A stretch of 19,189 nucleotides of DNA, taken from CAYJBH01 sp964369965. GTDB taxonomy: Bacteria > Bacillota > Clostridia > Oscillospirales > Ruminococcaceae. Under the pieces are notes generated by a model. That model was not told the origin of the DNA. It did not search any database and worked only from the letters and a program-made list of their open reading frames with translations. The stretch lies in the NCBI GenBank assembly GCA_964369965.1, contig CAYJGF010000030.1:1-19189 (forward strand), given 5' to 3'. The position numbers and the translations under genes are program-made. This document shows positions 8,013 through 15,336 of the stretch, one piece after another; the stretch's first letter is position 1, and each line of letters begins with the position of its first letter.

Positions 8013-8041
8013 TATAAATTTAACATGAGTTAAACATTCAA
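8013..8041 (-). promoter_or_regulatory. Promoter of the leftward enzyme operon, with inverted repeat in the spacer
   Basis: On the minus strand, -35 TTGAAT (8036-8041) and -10 TTTATA (8013-8018) are 17 nt apart, upstream of the URO-D gene. The spacer is almost filled by the perfect inverted repeat TTTAAC-ATGA-GTTAAA (8019-8034). An alternative -35, TTGTTT at 8040-8045, would overlap the shared operator half-site. Confidence 0.5.
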
Positions 8042-8052
8042 ACAAGGGTGAA
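8041..8052 (-). promoter_or_regulatory. Half-site of the shared locus operator
   Basis: Read on the minus strand this is TTCACCCTTGTT. It differs at one position from TTCAACCTTGTT, found exactly at the importer (13847-13858) and oxidoreductase (18492-18503) promoters. As there, it overlaps or abuts the -35 region. The inverted partner half at the usual 7-nt spacing is poor here (TCGGATTA on the minus strand). Confidence 0.45.
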
Positions 8053-8086
8053 TTTTTATAATCCGATAAAATATTTATTTTCACTC

Positions 8087-8116
8087 TTGCTTTTTTCCTG
8101 TCGATTGATGTAAAAT
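8087..8116 (+). promoter_or_regulatory. Promoter of the response regulator unit
   Basis: -35 TTGCTT (8087-8092) and -10 TAAAAT (8111-8116) are separated by 18 nt. The predicted transcript start near 8123 rules out the ATG at 8120 and supports the ATG at 8144. TTCACTCTTG (8080-8089) at the -35 is a weaker relative of the locus operator half-site (9 of 13 positions when aligned with the importer site). Confidence 0.5.
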
Positions 8117-8143
8117 GAAATGAAAGGCATTGGAGAGCATCAG

Positions 8144-8848
8144 ATGAAGCAGGACATAATTACCGTATTGGTTGTTGACGATATTGCGCCTCTCAGACAG
8201 CGCTATATAAATTTTTTATCGCAGGATCAGGCGATAAAGGTGGTCGCCGAGGCAGATGACCGCCCTTCGGTGGTTCAAAAGACTAAAGAACATAACCCGG
8301 ACGTTATCTTAATGGATATAGACATGGATACCGCCACGGCAGGACTTGATGCAACGAAAGAGATATTAGCGGATTATCCCGACATCAAAATTATCATCTT
8401 AACGGTTCATGAAGATGATGATAAAGTTTTCACGGCATTTCAGCTCGGTGTATCGGATTATATTCTTAAAAACTCTCCCCCTGATGAAATTGTTACATGC
8501 GTAAAGGATGCATTTTATGACCGTTCCCCGATAAGACCGGTAATCGCCGAAAAAATCCGTCTTGAATTTCAACGCATAAGAAACAGTGAAATCAGTTTCA
8601 TGTACTGCCTGCAACTGGTGTCACAACTCACTAAAACAGAGATAGACATATTAGATTTACTCTATCAAGGATATACCCGTCAGGAAATATGCGATCTTCG
8701 CTATGTTGAGATGTCAACCGTCAAAACCCAAATTCGCAAAATACTTAAAAAGTTCGAGGTGCGAAGCATGGCGAATGTGATAGAGGAACTTAAAGCCTCA
8801 GGCATTATGGAATATCTACACAACATTCCCAAAATTCCATTTGATTAA
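8144..8848 (+). CDS. LuxR/NarL-type two-component response regulator
   Basis: 234 residues from the ATG at 8144, which has GGAGAG 6 nt upstream. An in-frame ATG at 8120 lies on top of the promoter and is not used here. The receiver domain (about 5-125) has acidic pair D12/D13 in VLVVDD, phospho-acceptor D58 in ILMDID, T87 in LTVHE and K109 in DYILKN. A linker of about 35 residues follows. The C-terminal HTH (about 160-210) has LTKTEIDILDLLYQGYTRQEI and a recognition helix STVKTQIRKILKKF, typical of LuxR/NarL regulators. It is transcribed with the histidine kinase downstream, its obvious partner. It is the only transcription factor in the window and so the leading candidate to bind the shared operator, although a one-component regulator elsewhere is equally possible. 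Confidence 0.9.
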   Translation: MKQDIITVLVVDDIAPLRQRYINFLSQDQAIKVVAEADDRPSVVQKTKEHNPDVILMDIDMDTATAGLDATKEILADYPDIKIIILTVHEDDDKVFTAFQLGVSDYILKNSPPDEIVTCVKDAFYDRSPIRPVIAEKIRLEFQRIRNSEISFMYCLQLVSQLTKTEIDILDLLYQGYTRQEICDLRYVEMSTVKTQIRKILKKFEVRSMANVIEELKASGIMEYLHNIPKIPFD

Positions 8849-8893
8849 ATATATTCGTTTATAAATTATCATCCTTTTATTTTTTCTCCTTTG

Positions 8894-8902
8894 TGATATA
8901 AT
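8894..8902 (+). promoter_or_regulatory. Extended -10 promoter for the histidine kinase
   Basis: TGATATAAT, a TGN-TATAAT extended -10 element, lies in the 99-nt gap between regulator and kinase. The -35 position (CTTTTA) is poor, as is usual for extended -10 promoters. It suggests the kinase and downstream genes can be transcribed independently of the regulator gene. Confidence 0.45.
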
Positions 8903-8947
8903 CAATATAGTCAAATCACTTCGAAAGTCACAAAAACGAGGTTTATT

Positions 8948-10501
8948 TTGGTTTATCTTTTGGTCTTGATGTTGGTGCAGATTGTCTTTTTATTATTAAA
9001 GGGGAGAAAAAGTCCGCAAGGGTTGAGCTTTGCAATCCTGCTTTGCTCCTACCTTGTTTTAATTATGGCTGTTTTTTTGTTCATGGCAAAAAATGATTAT
9101 TATACCACAAAGGTATTGCATTTCCCGTCGTTTCCCTTGCCGCTGTGGAGATGGCTTTTTTTTCTCGACATTTCTAAAAATATGGTAGTTCGCATCTTCA
9201 ATTTTGCAAGTATTTTAGTTGTTTTTTGCAGTCTGCGCTTCACCAATATTATCTTACGCTCCTCATACGATAAATTATTAAAACATCTTAAAAAGCCGAT
9301 AATAATCTATTTGATTTTGCAGTTGATCATATATGATCCTGTTGTACAAAAGGTGGTATACTATGCCGTATATCCCGATATAATGTCCCGCCCGACATAC
9401 AATATGATTGTCAATATATTGGAGTTCAGCACAACCTTTATTAATCTTGCGTTGATCTTATCGAGTGCTATTTTCATCGGCTTGCACTATATTCGCTCGG
9501 CAAAGATTAGAATGTTGCAATTTCACAGTCGGTTTTTATCCGTTTGTTATGCATTGCTTTGCGTTCTGTATTGCAGTTATTTTTATATCACACCCTCCTA
9601 TTTTTTGGAATTATCCAAGGTCGCCAACACCGTCCGATATAGACCGATACCATTGTTTGCAGGTGACGAATTTTATATTACATTCCCCATCTTGTTGCTA
9701 TTGATTACGATGTTGTTAACTTTTAATATCTATCGTGTTACCAAAATTTCCAGAACAATTCAATCGCACAACTATTCAGTGTCGCGCCAAATCAGCGCCT
9801 CCGAGACTACGTCTAAGCTATTCTGTCACTATATTAAAAACGAGGTTTTAGCTTTGCAGACACAGCTCGAGTTAATACCGGTGGATGATACCGCTCGGGT
9901 TTCAATCGGTGAGGCTATTTCACGTTGTGAACATCTATACAACCGAATTGATAGTATCCATCACACCACCAAAACAAATGTGTTGCAACTCAAGGAGGAG
10001 AATATACAGTCGTTTTTAATTCAGTTAATGCAACAATTTGATAGTGATTTTCAGGATTATCAGGTTGAGATTGATATGCCGGAAAGTTCCATCCTTGCAT
10101 TAATAGACCAAAATCATATGAACGATGCAATACATAACATTATCCGCAACTCCATTGATGCGATGGAGCCGTTACCACCTCAACGAAAACATCTGACAGT
10201 CAAATTACAACAGATTGACAGCTGGGTAGTTATTACCGTCACCGACAAAGGAAATGGCATACCACCTGAGCGTTTGCACGACATTTTCACCCCTTTTTAC
10301 ACCACCTCTACCTATAAAAAACACTGGGGTATAGGGTTGACCTTGACATATAAAATTATCAAAGCGCACGATGGTGAGATAGAGGTTGACAGCACGGTGG
10401 GTGAGGGTACAACCACACGAATTTTACTGCCATCCTTGCAGTCTGCGGCAGTAATAAATCTGTTTGACAAAGGAGTTTTTAATGCATTATCAAATTATTG
10501 A
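8948..10501 (+). CDS. Seven-TM sensor histidine kinase
   Basis: 517 residues, starting at a TTG (8948) with ACGAGG about 6 nt upstream; an ATG seven codons later is the alternative. The N-terminal half has about seven hydrophobic segments (near 2-18, 27-47, 80-98, 115-130, 153-180, 192-214, 242-262) and no large extracellular domain, so the signal is probably sensed in or near the membrane. The kinase core follows: phospho-acceptor H294 in FCHYIKNEVLALQ (an HxxKN-type box), N397 and N401 in IHNIIRNSIDAM, DKGNGIPP (433-440), FTPFYTT (447-453) and WGIGLTLTYKII (460-471). It pairs with the preceding regulator. Its last 20 nt overlap the start of the GH-D gene, tying the sensor to two galactoside-cleaving enzymes. 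Sugar-linked two-component systems in Firmicutes are more often YesM/YesN-like, so this architecture is unusual. Confidence 0.9.
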   Translation: MVYLLVLMLVQIVFLLLKGRKSPQGLSFAILLCSYLVLIMAVFLFMAKNDYYTTKVLHFPSFPLPLWRWLFFLDISKNMVVRIFNFASILVVFCSLRFTNIILRSSYDKLLKHLKKPIIIYLILQLIIYDPVVQKVVYYAVYPDIMSRPTYNMIVNILEFSTTFINLALILSSAIFIGLHYIRSAKIRMLQFHSRFLSVCYALLCVLYCSYFYITPSYFLELSKVANTVRYRPIPLFAGDEFYITFPILLLLITMLLTFNIYRVTKISRTIQSHNYSVSRQISASETTSKLFCHYIKNEVLALQTQLELIPVDDTARVSIGEAISRCEHLYNRIDSIHHTTKTNVLQLKEENIQSFLIQLMQQFDSDFQDYQVEIDMPESSILALIDQNHMNDAIHNIIRNSIDAMEPLPPQRKHLTVKLQQIDSWVVITVTDKGNGIPPERLHDIFTPFYTTSTYKKHWGIGLTLTYKIIKAHDGEIEVDSTVGEGTTTRILLPSLQSAAVINLFDKGVFNALSNY

Positions 10502-11765
10502 TGGCCCCGATACACTCCGGCTGCCACAATCAGGCGCTGTGTTTTTGCCGTTTCGCGGCAGTGGGTTTTATAACTCATACTATCAAGAGGGGTCATTTTG
10601 CTATGATCTCCACCGGTATTATGGTGGCACGAGTGGTCCGGACGGTGTCTGCTCATGGGATCATATGGCACTTTTTTTAACCGACCTCGGTGGCGAAATT
10701 TCATCCGACGGCTCCATCGTCACCATAGAAATTCCAAAGGGGCAGCAGCTTTTATACATGAACGATGCCACCGACGAGTCGCAGAAATGGGCGCTATACA
10801 AAAAAATGGTGCAACTTCCCAAAGTCAAGGCAGTAGGGCGTCAAGATTTTTGGTTTTTGCCGGAATATGTCACATGGGTTGAACAAGGTAGGGTCGCAAA
10901 ACCTTGCGGACTTCACCCAAGAATGGCGTTAAATGAGCAATTCGTGCTCGATTATATGGATCGTATAGAGGCGCTCGGTCTGCCAAAAGGCAAACTTACC
11001 CTCGATGACGGATGGCAGGAGCTATCTTGCGGTGATGAAAATGGTTGGACCGACGGTTATTGGAGGGCGGACAGGAACAAGTTCTCCGATTTTGCAGGGT
11101 TGATACGCAAAATTTCACAACGTGGATTTGTGCCGAGTCTGTGGCTCGGGATCCCATCGGTTCCTCATCAAGCGGCATTGGTAAAAAATAAACCGGAGCT
11201 GTTTTCAGGGCTTGACACCCATGAGAATGAACAGATAAAAAACCGCTACTATTTTAAACCCTGCCCCGAGTTGTACAATCATTTTATAGAAATTTTAACC
11301 CCTTTGGCAAAGATGGGGATACGCAAATTCAAGTTTGATTTTTTCTACGGTCCCCGCAAACAGATGCGTGAGATAATGTCAATTCTCCACAATGCGGTGC
11401 GAAGTATCGACGCCACCATCGAGATTGAAAGCCATCATCCCGATCCTTTTTTCAGCTGTTATTGCGATACCTTTCGCCTGAACGATGTCCACTGTGTGCC
11501 GGGATTTGACTGGCGTGGGCTGACACTTTCACACATCTACCTCGCAAATCATCTTGCCACCGATTGCATTTTAAATCTCGATCATCTCGGAGGGAACACG
11601 GCAACGGTGAGTGAAAACATGTTTATGCAACACATGCAACTATATGATGTGTTAGAGCCAAAACCACAATATCCCGTCATATCAATTCTGCCGGAAAACT
11701 TTTCGAAAGATGGGGTGCAGGCGATAAAAGAGTATATTAAAAAACACACTATCAAGGGGTGCTGA
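10482..11765 (+). CDS. Clan GH-D (GH27/31/36-like) glycosidase, putative alpha-galactosidase
   Basis: 427 residues from ATG 10482, with AAAGGAG 6 nt upstream; an earlier in-frame TTG (10464) has no such site. The first about 115 residues form a short N-terminal beta-domain. A TIM barrel follows with LTLDDGW (172-178), PSLWLGIPSV (218-227), FKFDFFYG (283-290), where D286 matches the KxD nucleophile of clan GH-D, and CDTFRLND (328-335), whose D329 or D335 could be the acid/base. GH-D enzymes retain alpha-configured galactose, glucose or related sugars. The protein is shorter than classical bacterial GH36 (about 700 residues), and the acid/base region lacks the CSGGG-type motif, so it may be a divergent or unclassified branch. 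There is no signal peptide. It overlaps the kinase gene and is followed after 2 nt by GH35, suggesting alternating alpha and beta cleavage. Confidence 0.7.
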   Translation: MHYQIIDGPDTLRLPQSGAVFLPFRGSGFYNSYYQEGSFCYDLHRYYGGTSGPDGVCSWDHMALFLTDLGGEISSDGSIVTIEIPKGQQLLYMNDATDESQKWALYKKMVQLPKVKAVGRQDFWFLPEYVTWVEQGRVAKPCGLHPRMALNEQFVLDYMDRIEALGLPKGKLTLDDGWQELSCGDENGWTDGYWRADRNKFSDFAGLIRKISQRGFVPSLWLGIPSVPHQAALVKNKPELFSGLDTHENEQIKNRYYFKPCPELYNHFIEILTPLAKMGIRKFKFDFFYGPRKQMREIMSILHNAVRSIDATIEIESHHPDPFFSCYCDTFRLNDVHCVPGFDWRGLTLSHIYLANHLATDCILNLDHLGGNTATVSENMFMQHMQLYDVLEPKPQYPVISILPENFSKDGVQAIKEYIKKHTIKGC

Positions 11766-11767
11766 GT

Positions 11768-13834
11768 ATGATTGAAATCAAACTACCAAACAACATGCAA
11801 AAAACGTCTACACTCCCGTTTTGCGGAACAAATCCAAACGGTGATACGATAGAAGTGAATAGCAAATACATCACAAAAAACAGCGAGCCGTGGCTTTGTG
11901 TAATGGGAGAGTTCCATTTTTCACGGTATCCGTCGAATGAGTGGGAAAAGGAAATATTAAAGATGCAAGCCGGTGGAGTTAACGTCATCGCCACCTATGT
12001 TTTTTGGATTCACCACGAGGAGGAGCGTGGAGTATTTAACTTTGAGGGGAACTGCGATCTACGCCGATTTGTGGGCATATGCAATAAACACAACATCATG
12101 GTGATGCTCCGTATAGGTCCGTGGGCTCATGGGGAGTGTCGCAACGGTGGCTTCCCCGACTGGTTGCAAAATCAAACCGACTTTGCTATACGACAAAATG
12201 ATGCTGCATATCTTGAGCACGTGCACCGGCTGTACGCTCAAATTTATATGCAGGTGCAGGGGATGCTTTTCACCGATGGTGGGTGCGTCGTCGGTATTCA
12301 GATAGAAAACGAATACGGTCCTTGCGGCGTAAGTCCTGCGCCGGAAATACGCATGGAACACATGAAAAAACTCAAAAAAATGGCGGTTGAAATAGGTTTT
12401 AAGGTGCCTATCTACACCGCAACCGGATGGGGCGGTGCGACGGTGGTAGACATGGAGATGTTGCCTGTCATGGGCGGATATTGTGATGCACCCTGGGCAC
12501 AAACCACCGAAGAGATGCCGGAGAGTATAAACTTTTTAGTTCGCCATGCGTTAAATGACCCTACGATAGGATGCGACCACAACACAACCGATGAGTCCGG
12601 CAGACCATTCACATGGAATGTTGGGGCATACCCATTTTTGACCGCGGAACTCGGTGGCGGTATGCAGGTGACCGATCATCGTCGAGTGGTTGTTTTCCCA
12701 AAAGACACGCTTGCGCTTGCTGTCACCAAACTTTGTAGTGGAGCGGTTTTGTTAGGATATTATATGTATCACGGCGGCACCAATCCCCTCGGTAAATATT
12801 CTACATTTGAGGAATCGCGCGTCACGGGATACCCAAACGATCTGCCCAAAATGTCCTATGATTTTCAAGCGCCGCTGGGTGAAGTTGGATTGCCAAACGA
12901 CAGCTATTTTGAGCTGAAACGCCTGCATATGATGTTGCACTGCTTTGGACATTTAATCGCCGACTCCCCTGCAATAATCCCCGATAATAACGCCACCGAC
13001 CCAGCTGACCTTGTATCAATGCGATATGCAGTTCGCCACAATGCTCGGCACAACTGTGGGTTTGTGATGATTAACAACCATCTGCGAAAGCGCACAATGG
13101 CACAGCACACGGTATCATTTCATCTGCAAAATGAAAATCTTGATTTGAAGATAAAAGATATACAGATCAAAAACGACGATGTTTTGATTTTGCCGTATAA
13201 CCTGCCGCTCGATGATGCAATTTTAGAATCGACAAATGCCACTCCGTTGACAAGGATAGGCAAACGATATTTTTTCTTCTGTGATAGCTTGGCGGTATAC
13301 AACTTTTCAAAAGGCACCGCTGACATTATCACCTTGACACAGGAACAAGCAAACCATGCTTTTCTCTTTGGTGATTCGCTGTATCTGTGTGAGCAGGTGA
13401 TGTATCAAAATAAAGATAAAATCTTTGTTGAGAGCACCTCGCCTGTTGTCAATATTATTAAATACAACGAGGCGGGTGAACCGGTCACGACGACCCACCG
13501 CGTGAGCACTCGAGCGGCATCTGCATCCTTTACCGCGTTGCAGGGCGATAGCTATCAGATTGAGATTGAATATAATGGTGTCTATGAGGATTGTTTGTTA
13601 ACGCTGGACTATATCGGCGATAAGGTGTCTGTTTTCACCGACAAACTTATAGGCGACTGGTTCACCACCGGTTTGCCGTACCACATTTCCCTTGCACGTC
13701 ACAGCTACCCCAAAACCTTGACGGTGAAAATTGAACGATATGAGGATAAAGCGCAATATTTTGACATTGATTGTCCCAAAGGGTGCTCTTTAAATAATGT
13801 GAGCATGACACCACTATACACTATAGAGATTTAA
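11768..13834 (+). CDS. GH35 beta-galactosidase, cytoplasmic
   Basis: 688 residues from ATG 11768, 2 nt after the preceding stop and 8 nt after AAGGGG; a GTG at 11759 overlaps that ribosome site and is less likely. The catalytic barrel begins at about residue 40 with MGEFHFSRYP. Typical GH35 text follows: GGVNVIATYVFWIHHE (69-84), RIGPWAHGECRNGGFPDWL (115-133) and QIENEYGP (178-185) with acid/base E182. The predicted nucleophile is E294 in FLTAELGGGMQ (290-300), a variant of the usual GH35 nucleophile motif. YHGGTNPLG lies further on, and C-terminal beta-domains follow. GH35 members are retaining exo-beta-galactosidases. With no signal peptide it would act on imported oligosaccharides. It is the last gene of the regulator-kinase unit. 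Its stop codon overlaps the importer operator. Confidence 0.92.
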   Translation: MIEIKLPNNMQKTSTLPFCGTNPNGDTIEVNSKYITKNSEPWLCVMGEFHFSRYPSNEWEKEILKMQAGGVNVIATYVFWIHHEEERGVFNFEGNCDLRRFVGICNKHNIMVMLRIGPWAHGECRNGGFPDWLQNQTDFAIRQNDAAYLEHVHRLYAQIYMQVQGMLFTDGGCVVGIQIENEYGPCGVSPAPEIRMEHMKKLKKMAVEIGFKVPIYTATGWGGATVVDMEMLPVMGGYCDAPWAQTTEEMPESINFLVRHALNDPTIGCDHNTTDESGRPFTWNVGAYPFLTAELGGGMQVTDHRRVVVFPKDTLALAVTKLCSGAVLLGYYMYHGGTNPLGKYSTFEESRVTGYPNDLPKMSYDFQAPLGEVGLPNDSYFELKRLHMMLHCFGHLIADSPAIIPDNNATDPADLVSMRYAVRHNARHNCGFVMINNHLRKRTMAQHTVSFHLQNENLDLKIKDIQIKNDDVLILPYNLPLDDAILESTNATPLTRIGKRYFFFCDSLAVYNFSKGTADIITLTQEQANHAFLFGDSLYLCEQVMYQNKDKIFVESTSPVVNIIKYNEAGEPVTTTHRVSTRAASASFTALQGDSYQIEIEYNGVYEDCLLTLDYIGDKVSVFTDKLIGDWFTTGLPYHISLARHSYPKTLTVKIERYEDKAQYFDIDCPKGCSLNNVSMTPLYTIEI

Positions 13835-13855
13835 GGGTGACAAAATTTCAACCTT
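13833..13855 (+). promoter_or_regulatory. Shared 23-bp inverted-repeat operator, importer copy
   Basis: AAGGGTGA (13833-13840), 7 nt, TCAACCTT (13848-13855). The right half runs into the -35 TTGTTA. The copy at 18478-18500 has the same half-sites (two changes), the same 7-nt spacing and the same position relative to its -35. Confidence 0.6.
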
Positions 13856-13882
13856 GTTAGCACTTTGATGTCATGCTACAAT
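13854..13882 (+). promoter_or_regulatory. Promoter of the sugar importer operon
   Basis: -35 TTGTTA (13854-13859), 17-nt spacer, -10 TACAAT (13877-13882), about 45 nt before the lipoprotein start codon. A small palindrome GTGTT-A-AACAC (13889-13899) covers the predicted transcription start. Confidence 0.65.
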
Positions 13883-13927
13883 AAAATCGTGTTAAACACA
13901 CATAATAATTTAAATGGAGGAATTACT

Positions 13928-15253
13928 ATGAAAAGAGTATTCGCAATTTTACTTGCCGCCATGATGGTCGTGCAACTTGCCGCTTGTAGCACCGATACAA
14001 GCTCTGAGACCCCTGCCGAGACAAGCTCGGAGGCTCCGGCTGAGAATGCATCCGACGATGAAGCAGCCGCCGAGGCTGTTGAACTAAAGTCTTTTTGCTG
14101 GACCGACCCTTATGTCAGTGAAATTCAAGCAGAGGTTATCAAGGCATATGAGGCAGAAAACCCCGGCATAACCATCGCTATGGACTCTATAGCTTCAGAC
14201 GGTTATGAGGATCAGGCAAAAGTTATCGTTGCGGCACAGGCGGATTATGACATTATCGCAACAAAAGGTATTGCGGCATACAGTGAATTTGGTGCAAACG
14301 GTCAATACCTTGACATTACCGAGATGATTGAAGCGGACACTGACCTTGATGTCAGCAACTACGGCACCATGTGGAACTCTGTTGGCGTAGATGGCAAATA
14401 CTTCGGTCTGCCCTTCAAATTTTCCAACTGGCAGATGTTCTACAATGTTGACATGTTTGACGAGGCCGGCATTGACTATCCGATAGACATCACATGGGAT
14501 GAATATGTTGACATAGCATCTCAAATGAAGGATTTCTACGCCAACGAAACCGGTGCCAACGGTGAGACAATCTGGGGTGGATACCTTGTCACTTGGTCAT
14601 CTGTATTCTATGCTATCCAGCAGGGCGTATATCCTACCTCGGACGACATCACCGAGCTTACAAACACCTTAGAACTTCTCAACACTGTGTGGACAAATGG
14701 CTCTCACCCGTCCTATGAGTTGGCATCTTCCGGCACATTAGATCACACTACCGAGTTTGTAAACGGCAATGTTGCCATGGTGCCGCAAGGTGACTGGTTT
14801 ATAGCCGGCGTTCAAAATATGGTTGAGGAGAATGGCATAGAGCTCAACTGGGCTATAGCACCTTATCCAATCCCCGAGGGTGCAGAGCAGGGCGCAAGCA
14901 CCGGTAACTTCGCATTTATCTCCCCAATGGCAAGCACAGAAAACCCACAAGCCGCATACGACTTTATATCCTACTACTGTGGCGCAGAGGGATCTGAAAT
15001 TAATGCTTCCATGGGTCAGATGCCGGCGTACACCACCGATACTTCCACCGACCTTTATGCAACAACAATCGGTATTGACTCCGCCACCTACTTCCTTGAC
15101 ACCAATGCTCAGCAGGAGCAACTTGCTGACGTAGGCTACAGCCAAACACTCAATCTTTGGAAAGAGTATGCGAGTCTGTACTTTGCAGGTGAGTTGACAA
15201 TCGAGCAGGTTGCTGACGAATTTATCGCCGAAAGGGCAAATATCCTCGGTTAA
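13928..15253 (+). CDS. Sugar ABC transporter substrate-binding lipoprotein (family 1)
   Basis: 441 residues from ATG 13928, with GGAGG 7 nt upstream; an in-frame ATG at 13865 lies within the promoter and is rejected. The N-terminus MKRVFAILLAAMMVVQLAAC is a lipoprotein signal with C20 as the lipidated residue, followed by a Ser/Thr/Glu/Ala-rich linker to about residue 55. The mature part has the layout of carbohydrate-binding family 1 proteins: FGLPFKFSNWQMFYNVDMF (the usual hinge and ligand-facing region), ITWDEYVDIASQMKDF and GNVAMVPQGDW. It is anchored outside the membrane and delivers an oligosaccharide to the two permeases encoded next. It is the only clearly exported glycan protein in the window. 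It has its own promoter and operator, and is followed by a hairpin likely to keep its level above that of the permeases. Confidence 0.93.
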   Translation: MKRVFAILLAAMMVVQLAACSTDTSSETPAETSSEAPAENASDDEAAAEAVELKSFCWTDPYVSEIQAEVIKAYEAENPGITIAMDSIASDGYEDQAKVIVAAQADYDIIATKGIAAYSEFGANGQYLDITEMIEADTDLDVSNYGTMWNSVGVDGKYFGLPFKFSNWQMFYNVDMFDEAGIDYPIDITWDEYVDIASQMKDFYANETGANGETIWGGYLVTWSSVFYAIQQGVYPTSDDITELTNTLELLNTVWTNGSHPSYELASSGTLDHTTEFVNGNVAMVPQGDWFIAGVQNMVEENGIELNWAIAPYPIPEGAEQGASTGNFAFISPMASTENPQAAYDFISYYCGAEGSEINASMGQMPAYTTDTSTDLYATTIGIDSATYFLDTNAQQEQLADVGYSQTLNLWKEYASLYFAGELTIEQVADEFIAERANILG

Positions 15254-15268
15254 TCAAAGTATATTTTC

Positions 15269-15308
15269 GGGCTGTCGTATTATTGACCATATCTTAATGC
15301 GACAGCCC
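15269..15308 (+). terminator. Intercistronic hairpin / attenuating terminator
   Basis: GGGCTGTCGTATT pairs with AATGCGACAGCCC across a 14-nt loop (13 pairs, one G-U), followed by a T-rich run to about 15325. Lying between binding-protein and permease genes of one operon, it probably stabilises the upstream mRNA or partly terminates. Confidence 0.75.
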
Positions 15309-15336
15309 TCTTTCTATTTTTTCAGGGAGGGAGCAG

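Noticed and set aside
8044..8088. A full-length copy of the 23-bp operator in the divergent region.
   Set aside because: Half-sites AAGGGTGA (8044-8051) and TCACTCTT (8081-8088) are inverted but 29 nt apart; neither has a good partner at 7 nt, so only half-sites are claimed.
8120..8143. Upstream ATG that would extend the response regulator by eight residues.
   Set aside because: It lies 4 nt after a good -10 and before the expected transcript start, with no ribosome site; the ATG at 8144 has GGAGAG at proper spacing.
13865..13927. Upstream ATG extending the binding protein N-terminus.
   Set aside because: It falls within the promoter and would bury the lipoprotein signal; the ATG at 13928 has GGAGG and a clean signal peptide.
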